A stretch of DNA of 64,000 nt. It comes from Deltaproteobacteria bacterium. GTDB lineage: Bacteria > Desulfobacterota > Binatia > UBA9968 > JAJDTQ01. The notes under the pieces are model-generated. The model was not told the DNA's origin. It did not search any database and worked only from the letters and a program-made list of their open reading frames with translations. The stretch spans positions 1-64,000 of the forward strand of contig JAPPNF010000171.1 in NCBI GenBank assembly GCA_028818755.1. Direction: 5' to 3'. Both the position numbers and the translations under genes were made by a program. Positions 48,363 to 57,822 of this stretch are shown in pieces (the stretch's first letter is position 1; each line of letters opens with the position of its first letter).

Positions 48363-49349
48363 ATGGTTGAACGAGATGACAGCGGCTACATCCTCAGGAT
48401 CGCTTCCCATTCGCCGTCCCATCCCTGGTGGCGCATCACTGACGAGCTGGCGGAGGGCCTGAACGGCTATCGCGAAGAGCCGGGGCTGATCTCCAGCGTC
48501 GGCGTCTTCACCGGCCGGTTCGGGCTCGGGTCTCTGGAGAACCCCAAGACCGTGGGAGCGGGACTGGCGGACGTGGGCATCACCAACCCGCCCGTGAACG
48601 CCCGGATGGCCACCGAGGGTATGGGGCTGTTCAACGCCGGCGTCGGCGAGCTGAGGGCCATCGCGCGGTTTCCCGAACCCGACTACATCTTCTGGCTCGT
48701 GGCCGAGGAGCTCGGCATCCGTTCCATGGAGGACATCGTCGCGCGCAAGCCCGCCATGACCCTGTTGTCGGGCCGGGTGGGGCCGACGGGGCCGGACACG
48801 CTCACCTGGACGGTCGAGCAGGTGATGAAGTGGTACGGCTTCAGCTACGAGGACGTGAACTCCTGGGGCGGCCGGGTGCTGTTTCCCGGCCCCGCGGTCG
48901 TCGGCGTGCCCATGGTGCGGCGTGGCGAGGGCAACGCCATCTTCCAGGAGGGCGTTCACGACGAGTCCTGGGAGGAGTTGGCGGAGGCCAGGCCCATGCG
49001 TTGCCTGGAGCTGGACGAGGGGGCGGTCGCGCACATGGAAGATACGTTCGGCTACGACCGGGCCATTATTCCCAGGGGCCGCCTCAAGGGCATCGAGCGC
49101 GACCTCCTGACCCTGAGCTTCGGGGGTTGGCTGCTGTTCTGCCGGGCCGATCTTCCGGACGAGATTGCCTATCTGCTGGCGCGGACGAGCATGGAGCGCA
49201 GGGACCGGATCGCCGCCCCCTACAAGGACCTGCCGCCTCATCTCAGGGACATCGAAGTCCCCATTACGCCGGAACATCTGTGCACCGGATGCGTGGTGCC
49301 GCTGCATCCGGGGGCCGAACGCTACTACAAGGAGTTCGGCTGCCTGTGA
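48363..49349 (+). CDS. TAXI-family-like solute-receptor protein without recognisable signal peptide
   Basis: LEEKxx-type SLENPKTVGAGLADVGITNPPVNARMA, PDYIFWLVAEELGIRSMEDIVARKP; in-frame TAG directly upstream of ATG. Confidence 0.65.
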   Translation: MVERDDSGYILRIASHSPSHPWWRITDELAEGLNGYREEPGLISSVGVFTGRFGLGSLENPKTVGAGLADVGITNPPVNARMATEGMGLFNAGVGELRAIARFPEPDYIFWLVAEELGIRSMEDIVARKPAMTLLSGRVGPTGPDTLTWTVEQVMKWYGFSYEDVNSWGGRVLFPGPAVVGVPMVRRGEGNAIFQEGVHDESWEELAEARPMRCLELDEGAVAHMEDTFGYDRAIIPRGRLKGIERDLLTLSFGGWLLFCRADLPDEIAYLLARTSMERRDRIAAPYKDLPPHLRDIEVPITPEHLCTGCVVPLHPGAERYYKEFGCL

Positions 49350-49383
49350 TTCAGTGCCGCCGTACATCCCGAGAGGAGTTGCC

Positions 49384-50853
49384 ATGGAACGTGTCGATTT
49401 GCTGATCAAGAACGGGGACGTGGTCTTTCACGAGGGTTGCCGGCCCGCGAATATCGCCATCAGCAACGAGAAGGTCGTCGCCATCCTCAAACCCGGCTTC
49501 GAGATCGATGCGGCGCGCGTCATCGACGCCGCCGGGAAGCACGTGCTGCCGGGCCTCGTCGACCCCGAGGGGCACCCCGGCCATTCGTTTCCCCTCGACA
49601 TCGACCTCGAGACCGAGTCGCCGGCCGCCGCCGCCGCGGGCGTCACGACCTGGGGCATCCAGGACCCGAGTCCGCGGATGGGAAAGAAGCCGTTCGTGCA
49701 GGACACGCGGCCGGAGGACGTCGTTTCGTTCCACGATGTCATGGACATCGCCATCAAGACCGGCGAGGAAAACTGCATCACGGATTTCTACTTCACGCCG
49801 CAGCTCGAAACCGACCAACAGGCCGAAGAGGTTGGGGAATACGCCGAGAAGTACGGCGTAACGTCCTACAAGTTCTACTGCCACGCCAAGCATCCCGAGA
49901 TCGCCGCCAAGCTTTGGTACGTGTACCGTTCGGGGCTGGCCACGGGCTTCGACGACGGGGTCGTGTACAAGACGCTGGAGAACGTCGCCAGGATCGGGCC
50001 GCCGGGAATCGTCTCCTTCCATCCCGAGAACTTCGAGATCGTCCGGGTCTTCTCCCAGCGCCTGATGGACGCGGGACGAATGGACATGGAGGCCTGGACG
50101 GACCGCTCGCCGGATTTCGTGGAGGCCCACCATGTCCGCCAGTACGCCTACCTGGCCAAGATCACGAAGTGCCCGATGTACGTCCAGCACACGACCACCG
50201 CAGAGTCGTTGCTGGCCATCCGCCAGGCAAAGGACGAAGGCGTGGAGATCTATGCCCAGAGCAACCCCGTGTACCTGTGCCTGCCCGCGGGCACCTGGAA
50301 GATCAACGTGCCGCTCCGGTATCCCGAGACCATGGAGATCCTCTGGGAAGCCTGCAAGAACGGGGAGATCGACTCCCTGGGGTCGGACCATGTGGTCTCC
50401 CACGGCACCCGCGCGGAGATGGAGGTGCCCGGCGACGTGTGGAAGACCACCAGCGGGTTCCCCTCCCGGGTAGAGATGATGCTGCCGTTGATGCTGGACG
50501 AGGGCATCAACGGGGGGAGGATCTCGCTGGAGCGGCTGGTGGAGATGATGTGCGAGGCTCCCGCCAGGATATTCGGGCTCTACCCGCGCAAGGGGTGCCT
50601 GCAGGTGGGTTCGGACGGGGACGTGGTGATCGTCGACCTGAAGCGCAAGGTCACCGTTACCAACGACCTGGTCCACACCCGCCCGGCGTGGACGATTCTC
50701 GAAGGGCGCGAGATGACCGGCTGGCCCGTCATGACGATTCGTCGCGGCGAGGTGCTGACGGAATGGCCGGAAGGCGCCCCCAAGTCCCTGATCACCGCCA
50801 CCAGCAAGGGACAATACATTCCGCGCACGCCGGGAAGCCGTTTCCAGTTCTGA
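49384..50853 (+). CDS. Dihydropyrimidinase/hydantoinase/dihydroorotase-like cyclic amidohydrolase
   Basis: DLLIKNGDVVFHEG, KHVLPGLVDPEGHPGHSFPLD, SYKFYCHAKHPE, SLGSDHVVSHG, LYPRKGCLQVGSDGDVVIVDLKRK. Confidence 0.85.
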   Translation: MERVDLLIKNGDVVFHEGCRPANIAISNEKVVAILKPGFEIDAARVIDAAGKHVLPGLVDPEGHPGHSFPLDIDLETESPAAAAAGVTTWGIQDPSPRMGKKPFVQDTRPEDVVSFHDVMDIAIKTGEENCITDFYFTPQLETDQQAEEVGEYAEKYGVTSYKFYCHAKHPEIAAKLWYVYRSGLATGFDDGVVYKTLENVARIGPPGIVSFHPENFEIVRVFSQRLMDAGRMDMEAWTDRSPDFVEAHHVRQYAYLAKITKCPMYVQHTTTAESLLAIRQAKDEGVEIYAQSNPVYLCLPAGTWKINVPLRYPETMEILWEACKNGEIDSLGSDHVVSHGTRAEMEVPGDVWKTTSGFPSRVEMMLPLMLDEGINGGRISLERLVEMMCEAPARIFGLYPRKGCLQVGSDGDVVIVDLKRKVTVTNDLVHTRPAWTILEGREMTGWPVMTIRRGEVLTEWPEGAPKSLITATSKGQYIPRTPGSRFQF

Positions 50854-50871
50854 GCGACGGAGTGCCGGCGT

Positions 50872-52299
50872 ATGCCCGTGAACGATCTGCGTGACTGGAT
50901 CGACCGTATCGACGCCCTGGGCCAGGTCCGCCGCGTGGCAGGTGCCGGCTGCGACGAGGACATCGGCGCCATTACCGATCTTTACATGGAACGGGTGGGC
51001 CGTCCGGCGCTCCTGTTCGACGAGATACCCGGTTATCCGCCGGGCTTCCGGGTGCTCGCCAACGTCACCACGGCGCCCGAACGGATCGCCGCCGCCCTCG
51101 ACATTCCCCAGGGCCTGTCGCTGAGGGCGATGGTGGAGCATTGCCGCCGGTTCCACGGAGCGTTGCCCGGCATCAAGCCTCGGGTCGTGGACTCGGGTCC
51201 GCTTCTTGAGAACGTGGCCACCGGCGGGGACGTCGACATGCTCCGGTTTCCCACACCCAAGTGGCACGAGGACGACGGCGGCCGGTATCTGGGAACCGGT
51301 TGCGCCGTCGTCATGCAGGACCCGGACTCGGACTGGATCAACGTGGGCTGCTACCGGGTGGCCGTCCACGACCGGAACACCCTGGGCATCATGATCACGG
51401 GGGGCAAGCAGGGGCGTCTCATCATGGAGAAGTACTGGGGCCGGAACGAGGCCTGCCCCGTTGCCGTCTCCTTCGGCCATGATCCGCTGATCTACCTGAT
51501 GGCCGGACTCCATGCCGCCTCCGGGGTCTGTGAGTACGACGTGGCCGGGGGAATACGCGGAGAGCCCGTGGACGTCGTGAGGGGCGAGGTCACGAACCTT
51601 CCGCTTCCGGCGACGGCCGAAATCGCGGTGGAAGGGCACATACCTCCGGGACGATTCGAGCCCGAAGGCCCTTTCGGAGAGTGGACCGGCTACTACGCGG
51701 GGGGCCGCGAGAAACAGCCGGTCATCGAGGTCGCGTCGCTGATGTACCGGGACGACCCGATCATCCTCGGCACCCCGCCGCGCAGACCTCCAAGCGACGA
51801 CACCTACATTTCCAGCTTCCTCGGCAGCTCGGCCATCTGGGAGCAGATGGAAGCGGCGGGTGTCCCCGGCATCCAGGGCGTGTGGAATCACGAGGGTTGC
51901 GGCAGTCAGATGTTCATCACGGTCGCCATTGAGCAAATGTATCAGGGCCACTCGAAACAGGCGGCGATGGCAGCCGCCGGCACCTACGCGGGCTCCTACC
52001 TCAACAAGATGATCGTCGTGGTCGACGACGACATCGACCCCACCGATGCGGACGCGGTGCTGTGGGCCATGTGCACGCGCGTGGACCCGGACTCGGACCT
52101 CGACATCGTGCGCAATGCATGGAGCAGCCCCCTGGACCCAATGTCCTACCCCGCCGACCGCAGGAACCTGAACAAGCGGATGCTCATCGACGCCTGCCGC
52201 CCCTGGAACCAACGGGACACGTTCCCCAAGGTGGCGGAGGCCAGCCCCGCGCTGAAGGAGCGTATCCGCAAACGTTGGCCCGAACTCTGCGACCTCTGA
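50872..52299 (+). CDS. UbiD family decarboxylase
   Basis: LRDWIDRIDALGQVRRV, PALLFDEIPGYPPGFRVLAN, PTPKWHEDDGGRYLGTGCAVVMQDPDSDWINVGCYR, ARFEPEGPFGEWTGYYAGG. Confidence 0.92.
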   Translation: MPVNDLRDWIDRIDALGQVRRVAGAGCDEDIGAITDLYMERVGRPALLFDEIPGYPPGFRVLANVTTAPERIAAALDIPQGLSLRAMVEHCRRFHGALPGIKPRVVDSGPLLENVATGGDVDMLRFPTPKWHEDDGGRYLGTGCAVVMQDPDSDWINVGCYRVAVHDRNTLGIMITGGKQGRLIMEKYWGRNEACPVAVSFGHDPLIYLMAGLHAASGVCEYDVAGGIRGEPVDVVRGEVTNLPLPATAEIAVEGHIPPGRFEPEGPFGEWTGYYAGGREKQPVIEVASLMYRDDPIILGTPPRRPPSDDTYISSFLGSSAIWEQMEAAGVPGIQGVWNHEGCGSQMFITVAIEQMYQGHSKQAAMAAAGTYAGSYLNKMIVVVDDDIDPTDADAVLWAMCTRVDPDSDLDIVRNAWSSPLDPMSYPADRRNLNKRMLIDACRPWNQRDTFPKVAEASPALKERIRKRWPELCDL

Positions 52300-52380
52300 C
52301 GTTGCAAGGGTACGGCACCTTCGTGCACCACTTGACCCCCTCCCCCGTATCGGCTGTATTGGGCGGACGGAGCGAATGGC

Positions 52381-54672
52381 ATGGCTGAGGACTATCGCGT
52401 AATCGGCACTCCGGTGGTGCGTCCGGACGGCGCCGAGATGATCTCGGGCCAGGCGGTCTACGGGCCGGACGTGAGCCAGCCGGGGATGTTGTGGGGCAAG
52501 ATCCTGCGCAGCCCGCTGCCGCACGCGAAGATCCGGTCCATCGACCTGGAGAAGGCCCGCTCCGTCCCTGGCGCCACCGTGATCGCGGCCGACGACGTGC
52601 CGGACCGGCGCTACGGCTACGCCATCGAGGACGAGCAGATCTTCGCGGTGGAGAAGGTACGCTACGCGGGTGAGCCCGTGGCCGCGGCCGCGGCGCCCGA
52701 CGAGGAGCGGGCGCTGGAGGCGCTCTCCCTCATCGACGTGGACTACGAGGAGTTGCCGGCGGCGTTCACCGCCGAGGAGGCGGCGCGCGACGGCGCGCCC
52801 CTGGTCCACGAGGAGCTGGGGCCGGCCCGCTCGGTGTACCTGGCGTCGTGGAACCCCGTTCACGGGACCAACATCATCCACCGGGCCTCCCACCATCGCG
52901 GCGACGTGGACGCGGCGCTGGCGCGGGCGGACTACGTGTTCGAGGACACCTTCCATGCCAGCCAGATCCATCACTGCTACATGGAGCCCCACGCCTCGCT
53001 GGCCTCCGTCCGCGGCAACGAGGTGACGGTGTGGACCTGCAGCCAGGAGGTGTTCCAACTCCGGACCCTGCTGGCCGGGCTGTTCGGCATTCCCGAAAGC
53101 CGCATGCGGGTCATCTGCACCAAGGTGGGCGGCGGCTTCGGCGGCAAGATCGAGCCGCGCCTGGAACCCGTGGCTGTGGCGCTGTCGATGCACAGCCGCA
53201 GGCCCGTGAAGATGGTGATGACCCGGGCCGAGGAGTTCACCGCCGCGGCCGGCTCCACCCCGGCCACGGTGACGGTCAAGACCGGCGTCATGAAAGACGG
53301 CACCCTGGCGGCCCGGGACGTGGACTTTCTCTGGGACACCGGCGCCCACGCCGAGGGCCTTCCCCCCAGCAACCGCGCCATGAAGGACGGCAACGGCCCC
53401 TACCGCGTTCACGACCTGCGGATTTCGTCCACCCTGGTCTACACCAACAAGATGCGCGGCACCCAGTTGCGCGGCCTGGGCGTGCCGGAGGGCGCCTGGG
53501 CCATCGAGTCGCAGATGGACATGATCGCCGAGCGCCTGGGCATGGACCCGCTGGAGCTGCGGCTCAAGAACATCCTGCAGGAAGGCGACATCAACTCCAT
53601 CGACGACGTGGTGCAGAGCATCGGGCTTAAGGAGTGCCTCGAAAGCGTGGCGAAGGAGATCGACTGGGGCGAGCCCAAACCCGCCAACGTGGGCCGGGGC
53701 CTCGCCGTCATCGCCAAGTCGCCCACCACCCACTCCAGCATCTCCAGCGCGTATGTGCAGTTCAACGAGGACGGCAGCGCGCAGGTGCTGGTGGGCGCCT
53801 CCGAGATCGGCCAGGGCATGTCGGTGGTCATGTGCCAGATCGCCGCCGAGGTGCTGGGGCTTCCAGTGGAGGAGGTGGGCATCTCGAGCGCCGACACCGG
53901 CACCACCCCCTACGACCGCGGCACCTTCTCGAGCCGGGTGACCTTCTACACCGGCATGGCGGTGAAGATCGCCGCGGAGGACGCGAGAACGCAGTTGCTC
54001 GAGGTGGCTTCCCGGATGGTGGAGATACCGCAGGGCGATCTGGCCGTGGCAGAGCAACGGGTGGTGTCACCCGCCCATCCGGAGCTCTCGCTGACTTTCC
54101 GGGAGGTACTGGAACGGGCCCACACCAGCGAACGGCCGATCCTGGGCCGGGGCTCCTACGGCGGCAAGGGAGACTACCCCACGCTGCCCCACAAGACTCA
54201 ACGGAAGGAGTACGTGCCGGGTTGGAAGTACGCCGCCCAGGCCGTGGAGGCGGAGATCGACGAGGAGACCGGCATCGTCCGGGTCCGGCGCATCGCCTCC
54301 GCCCACGACGTGGGCAAGAGCCTGAACACACTGAGCGTCGACGGGCAAATCGTGGGCGGCGTGGTGATGGGACTGGGGTACGCCCTGCACGAACGGCTCC
54401 AGTTCGACCAAGGGCGGATCATCAACCCCTCGTTCATGGACTACAAGATCCCATCCAGCCAGGAGATCCCGGAGATCACCCCCATCGCCGTGGAGGTGCC
54501 TCTGCCCGAGGGTCCGTTCGGCGCCAAGGGCATCGGCGAGCTGGCCATCGTCGGCATCGCGCCCTGCATCGGCAACGCCGTCTACGACGCCCTGGGGGTG
54601 CGTCTCAAGGACCTGCCGTTGCATCCCGAACGGGTGCTGGAGGCGGTGGAGAGTCAACGGAAAGGCGGATGA
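52381..54672 (+). CDS. Xanthine dehydrogenase family molybdopterin-binding subunit
   Basis: GQAVYGPDV, ILRSPLPHAKIRSID, KVGGGFGGKIEPRLEPVAVALS, GASEIGQGM, GPFGAKGIGELAIVGIAPCIGNAVYDALG; no CODH AYRCSFR loop. Confidence 0.9.
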   Translation: MAEDYRVIGTPVVRPDGAEMISGQAVYGPDVSQPGMLWGKILRSPLPHAKIRSIDLEKARSVPGATVIAADDVPDRRYGYAIEDEQIFAVEKVRYAGEPVAAAAAPDEERALEALSLIDVDYEELPAAFTAEEAARDGAPLVHEELGPARSVYLASWNPVHGTNIIHRASHHRGDVDAALARADYVFEDTFHASQIHHCYMEPHASLASVRGNEVTVWTCSQEVFQLRTLLAGLFGIPESRMRVICTKVGGGFGGKIEPRLEPVAVALSMHSRRPVKMVMTRAEEFTAAAGSTPATVTVKTGVMKDGTLAARDVDFLWDTGAHAEGLPPSNRAMKDGNGPYRVHDLRISSTLVYTNKMRGTQLRGLGVPEGAWAIESQMDMIAERLGMDPLELRLKNILQEGDINSIDDVVQSIGLKECLESVAKEIDWGEPKPANVGRGLAVIAKSPTTHSSISSAYVQFNEDGSAQVLVGASEIGQGMSVVMCQIAAEVLGLPVEEVGISSADTGTTPYDRGTFSSRVTFYTGMAVKIAAEDARTQLLEVASRMVEIPQGDLAVAEQRVVSPAHPELSLTFREVLERAHTSERPILGRGSYGGKGDYPTLPHKTQRKEYVPGWKYAAQAVEAEIDEETGIVRVRRIASAHDVGKSLNTLSVDGQIVGGVVMGLGYALHERLQFDQGRIINPSFMDYKIPSSQEIPEITPIAVEVPLPEGPFGAKGIGELAIVGIAPCIGNAVYDALGVRLKDLPLHPERVLEAVESQRKGG

Positions 54673-54686
54673 AGGCTGTCGTCGTC

Positions 54687-54706
54687 ATTCCCGCGAAAGC
54701 GGGAAT
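54687..54706. repeat. dRS3-like palindromic repeat (ATTCCC-N8-GGGAAT)
   Basis: ATTCCCGCGAAAGCGGGAAT between the Mo-subunit and FAD-subunit genes. Confidence 0.75.
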
Positions 54707-54748
54707 CCAGGGGTGGGGCGGAATCGCCGCACGCTGTAGAGATCGCTC

Positions 54749-55633
54749 ATGGAATGCAATCTGATCCGACCCGCCGACCTCGACGAAGCACTGGCGGCGC
54801 GTGAGCGGTATACCGACGACGCCCTGCCCATCGCCGGCGGTCAGTCGCTGCTGGTGATGATGCGCAACCGGCTGGTGGCGCCGCGGGCGTTGATCGATCT
54901 CGAGCCACTCGAGGCGCTACGCGGCGTAGAGGTGAGCGGCGCCGGCATCTCCATCGGCGCCATGAACACCTGCCGCCAACTGATCGCCTCGCCGGTGCTG
55001 GGCGAGGAGGTCGCCGTGCTGCCGGCAGCGGCCCGGCAGGTAAGCTCCACGGCCGTGCGCAACCTCGGCACCATCGGCGGCAACGTCTGCCACAACGAAC
55101 CCGGGGCCGACCTGCCGCCGGTGCTGCTGGCGCTGAACGCGCGGGCCGAAGTACGTCGGCGTGCCGACGTGCGCCAGGTTCCACTGTCGGAATTCTTCAC
55201 GGGATACTTCGAGACCGCGCTCGAGCCGGACGAGATCCTGTGCCGCATCGACATCGAGCATCCGCCCGCCGGAGCCGTCGGCGTCTACCTCAAGCATGCC
55301 ATCAGCCCCGAGGACCTGGCGATGGTGGGTGTCGCGGCCGTGGTGGTGCCGGACGGAAAGCGCCCGGGCAGCGTGGCCGAGGTGCGCATCGGCATCGGCG
55401 GAGCCGCGCCGGTTCCGCTCCGGGCAGCGAAGGCCGAGGCCGGCCTCGAAGGCGCGGTTCTGGACGCGGAGACGGCCCGGGCCGCGGGAGAGATGGCCGC
55501 CACCGAGGTGGACCCTCCCAGCGACCCCCACGCCGGCGCCGACTACCGCCGCAAGATGGTGTCGGTGTTCGTCCGCAGGGCGCTGCTCCAGGCGGGTAGG
55601 CAGATCGAGGAGAACGGCCATGGCGCTGCTTGA
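54749..55633 (+). CDS. FAD-binding subunit of molybdenum hydroxylase (CoxM/XdhB type)
   Basis: LPIAGGQSLLVMMRNRLVAPRALIDLEPL, STAVRNLGTIGGNVCHNEPGADLPP. Confidence 0.92.
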   Translation: MECNLIRPADLDEALAARERYTDDALPIAGGQSLLVMMRNRLVAPRALIDLEPLEALRGVEVSGAGISIGAMNTCRQLIASPVLGEEVAVLPAAARQVSSTAVRNLGTIGGNVCHNEPGADLPPVLLALNARAEVRRRADVRQVPLSEFFTGYFETALEPDEILCRIDIEHPPAGAVGVYLKHAISPEDLAMVGVAAVVVPDGKRPGSVAEVRIGIGGAAPVPLRAAKAEAGLEGAVLDAETARAAGEMAATEVDPPSDPHAGADYRRKMVSVFVRRALLQAGRQIEENGHGAA

Positions 55634-56081
55634 TCTCAAGGTCAACGGCCAGGAAGTCCAGGTGGAAGCCCCGGAGACGGCGCTCCTGCTGGACGTGCTG
55701 CGCGAGCGGCTAGCCCTGACCGGAGCCAAGCGCGGCTGCGAGACCAGTCACTGCGGCTGCTGCACCGTACGGGTCGACGGCATGGCGGTCCACAGTTGCG
55801 TCGTGCTGGCCGCACGCTGCCCCGGCAAGGAGATCACCACCGTCGAAGGATGCGGCGACGGCATGGAGCTCGACCGCCTCCAGCAGTCGTTCCTGAAATA
55901 CGGCGCCGTCCAGTGCGGTTATTGCGGACCGGGAATGCTCATGGCCGCCCAGGCCCTGCTGGAACGAAATCCTCAACCCACGCTCGACGAAGTGAAGAAG
56001 GGGTTGGACGGCAACCTGTGCCGTTGCACGGGGTATACGCCCATCTTCGACGCCATCCTGGCCTACTCGCGCGGTGAGTAA
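55620..56081 (+). CDS. (2Fe-2S)-binding subunit of molybdenum hydroxylase (CoxS/XdhC type)
   Basis: CETSHCGCCTVRVDG, QCGYCGPGMLMAAQALL, GNLCRCTGYTPIFDAI. Confidence 0.95.
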   Translation: MALLDLKVNGQEVQVEAPETALLLDVLRERLALTGAKRGCETSHCGCCTVRVDGMAVHSCVVLAARCPGKEITTVEGCGDGMELDRLQQSFLKYGAVQCGYCGPGMLMAAQALLERNPQPTLDEVKKGLDGNLCRCTGYTPIFDAILAYSRGE

Positions 56082-57588
56082 CGCACAGACCACCGTCCCC
56101 ACATCCGCCGGAATCGCCGTCGCCGGGGTGATGGTGGCGGTCTTTCTCTTCGCCATCGACGCCACCATCGTGAGCAGCGCCATGCCCACGGTGGTGTCCC
56201 AGCTCGGCGACATCGACCTCTACAGTTGGGTCTTTTCCGTCTACATGCTCACGTCGGCGCTGGCGACGCCCATCTTCGGCAAGCTCTCGGACCTCTACAG
56301 CCGGCGCACCCTGATATTGCTGGCCATCGCCACCTTCGTGCTGGGGTCGGTGGCCTGCGGCGCGGCCCAGACCATGACGCAGCTCATCGTCTTCCGCGCC
56401 GTGCAAGGCATGGGCGGCGGCGCGGTGTACGCGCTCGCGTTCATCATCGTGGGAGTAGTCTTCCCCGTGGAGCAGCGCGCGCGGATGCAGGGCCTGATCG
56501 CCAGCGTGTGGGGCGTCGCCTCGGTGCTCGGCCCGGCCGGCGGCGGGTTCATCGCCGAGTACTGGGACTGGCGCTGGATTTTCTGGATCAACCTGCCCCT
56601 CGGAGTCACGGCCGCCGGGCTCATCATCGCGGGGTTCCGGGAGCAACGCGCCGACGGGGCACGCCGGTCACTGGATCTGGCGGGCGCCGCGATCCTCTTG
56701 TCAGCGCTGATGCTGCTCTTCTACGGCCTTCTGGTGGCAGCCAACCAACTGGACCTGGTCACCGCAGAATCCGTCTCGGTGGTGGTAGGCGTCGCGGTGC
56801 TGTTTGCGCTCTTCATCGTCATCGAAGGCAAGGCCAGGGACCCGCTCCTACCCATGGCCTTGTTCCGCTTGCCCGGGTACAGCCGGCCCACTTACCTGAG
56901 CCTGCTCGCGGCCATGGGCATCTTCGGGGTCATCGGGTTCCTGCCTCTGTACGTCCAGGGTGCCCTGGGTGGCAGCGCCACGCTGGCCGGGTTGACCCTC
57001 CTGCCCTTGAGCGTGGGATGGACAGTGGGAAGCCTTACCTCCGGTCGCGTCACCCCCGTCTGGGGGTACCGCAGGGTCTGCGCAACGGGCATGACCCTGA
57101 TGGTGTCCGGCTACATCCCGTTCATGCTGCTGGAAGAAGCCGGCGGCATGACCGTGATGCTCGTCGCGACATTCGCGTCCGGCACCGGCATGGGCATGAC
57201 CAACGTCACGGCACTGGTCGCCGCCCAGAGTGCGGTGCCGTTCCAGAACCTGGGCGTCGCCACCTCCACGCTCATGCTGTTCCGCACCATCGGCGGCGCC
57301 CTCATCATCAGCATCATGGGCAGCATCCTCCTCCAACGCATGAACGCCGCCTTCACGGTCATCGCCGCGGACCTGAAAGCATCGGTCTCGGAGTCCGTGC
57401 TTCAAAAGCTCCTGAACCCGCAGAACCTCCTCGACCCCGCCACCCGCACGCTGATCCCCGCCGACCTCATGCCCTCCCTCATCGGCGCCCTCGTGAACGC
57501 TCTGTGGTGGGCCTTCCTGGTGGGGCTGACCGCTGCGGTGGCCGGGCTCGTTCTGAGCTGCTTCCTGGAGAGCAACCGGTCGAGATGA
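56074..57588 (+). CDS. MFS transporter, DHA2/EmrB-like 14-TM drug exporter
   Basis: LFAIDATIVSSAMPTVVSQLG, GKLSDLYSRRTLIL, RAVQGMGGGAVYALAF; GTG start overlaps the upstream gene. Confidence 0.9.
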   Translation: MSNAQTTVPTSAGIAVAGVMVAVFLFAIDATIVSSAMPTVVSQLGDIDLYSWVFSVYMLTSALATPIFGKLSDLYSRRTLILLAIATFVLGSVACGAAQTMTQLIVFRAVQGMGGGAVYALAFIIVGVVFPVEQRARMQGLIASVWGVASVLGPAGGGFIAEYWDWRWIFWINLPLGVTAAGLIIAGFREQRADGARRSLDLAGAAILLSALMLLFYGLLVAANQLDLVTAESVSVVVGVAVLFALFIVIEGKARDPLLPMALFRLPGYSRPTYLSLLAAMGIFGVIGFLPLYVQGALGGSATLAGLTLLPLSVGWTVGSLTSGRVTPVWGYRRVCATGMTLMVSGYIPFMLLEEAGGMTVMLVATFASGTGMGMTNVTALVAAQSAVPFQNLGVATSTLMLFRTIGGALIISIMGSILLQRMNAAFTVIAADLKASVSESVLQKLLNPQNLLDPATRTLIPADLMPSLIGALVNALWWAFLVGLTAAVAGLVLSCFLESNRSR

Positions 57589-57642
57589 GACGAGTGATTC
57601 CTCGATCGTGTTGGTATACCGCCTGGCGAATTGAAGGCGTCT

Positions 57643-57762
57643 GGCGCCCTTCGACTTCGCTCCGCTGACGCTCCGCTACGCTCAGGGCGAACGGGGTTGT
57701 CCTAAGAATTCCTTAACTTAACCGTTCGCCCTGAGCGTAGCGGAGCGAAGTCGAAGGGCGCC
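57643..57762. repeat. Inverted pair of REP-like repeats (REPIN-like doublet)
   Basis: GGCGCCCTTCGACTTCGCTCCGC[TGACGCTCCGC]TACGCTCAGGGCGAACGG (57643-57694) and its reverse complement without the 11-nt insert (57722-57762). Confidence 0.8.
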
Positions 57763-57822
57763 GACCCGTGTCCGACGCAGTTTTCAACAACCTGTTAGAA
57801 ATGTCGCATCGCGGGCGTTCCA

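Noticed and set aside
49351-54057. 1568-aa minus-strand ORF
   Set aside because: Antisense to the amidohydrolase, UbiD and Mo-subunit genes; low-complexity, no recognisable domain; GC-driven absence of stops.
52381-56081. Aerobic CO dehydrogenase (coxLMS)
   Set aside because: The large subunit lacks the AYRCSFR active-site loop, so only the broader molybdenum hydroxylase family is supported.
16891-57762. CRISPR array from the recurring CCCTTCGAC...GGGCGAACGG repeats
   Set aside because: Copies are dispersed by kilobases, variable, in both orientations and without spacers or cas genes; they are REP-like intergenic repeats.
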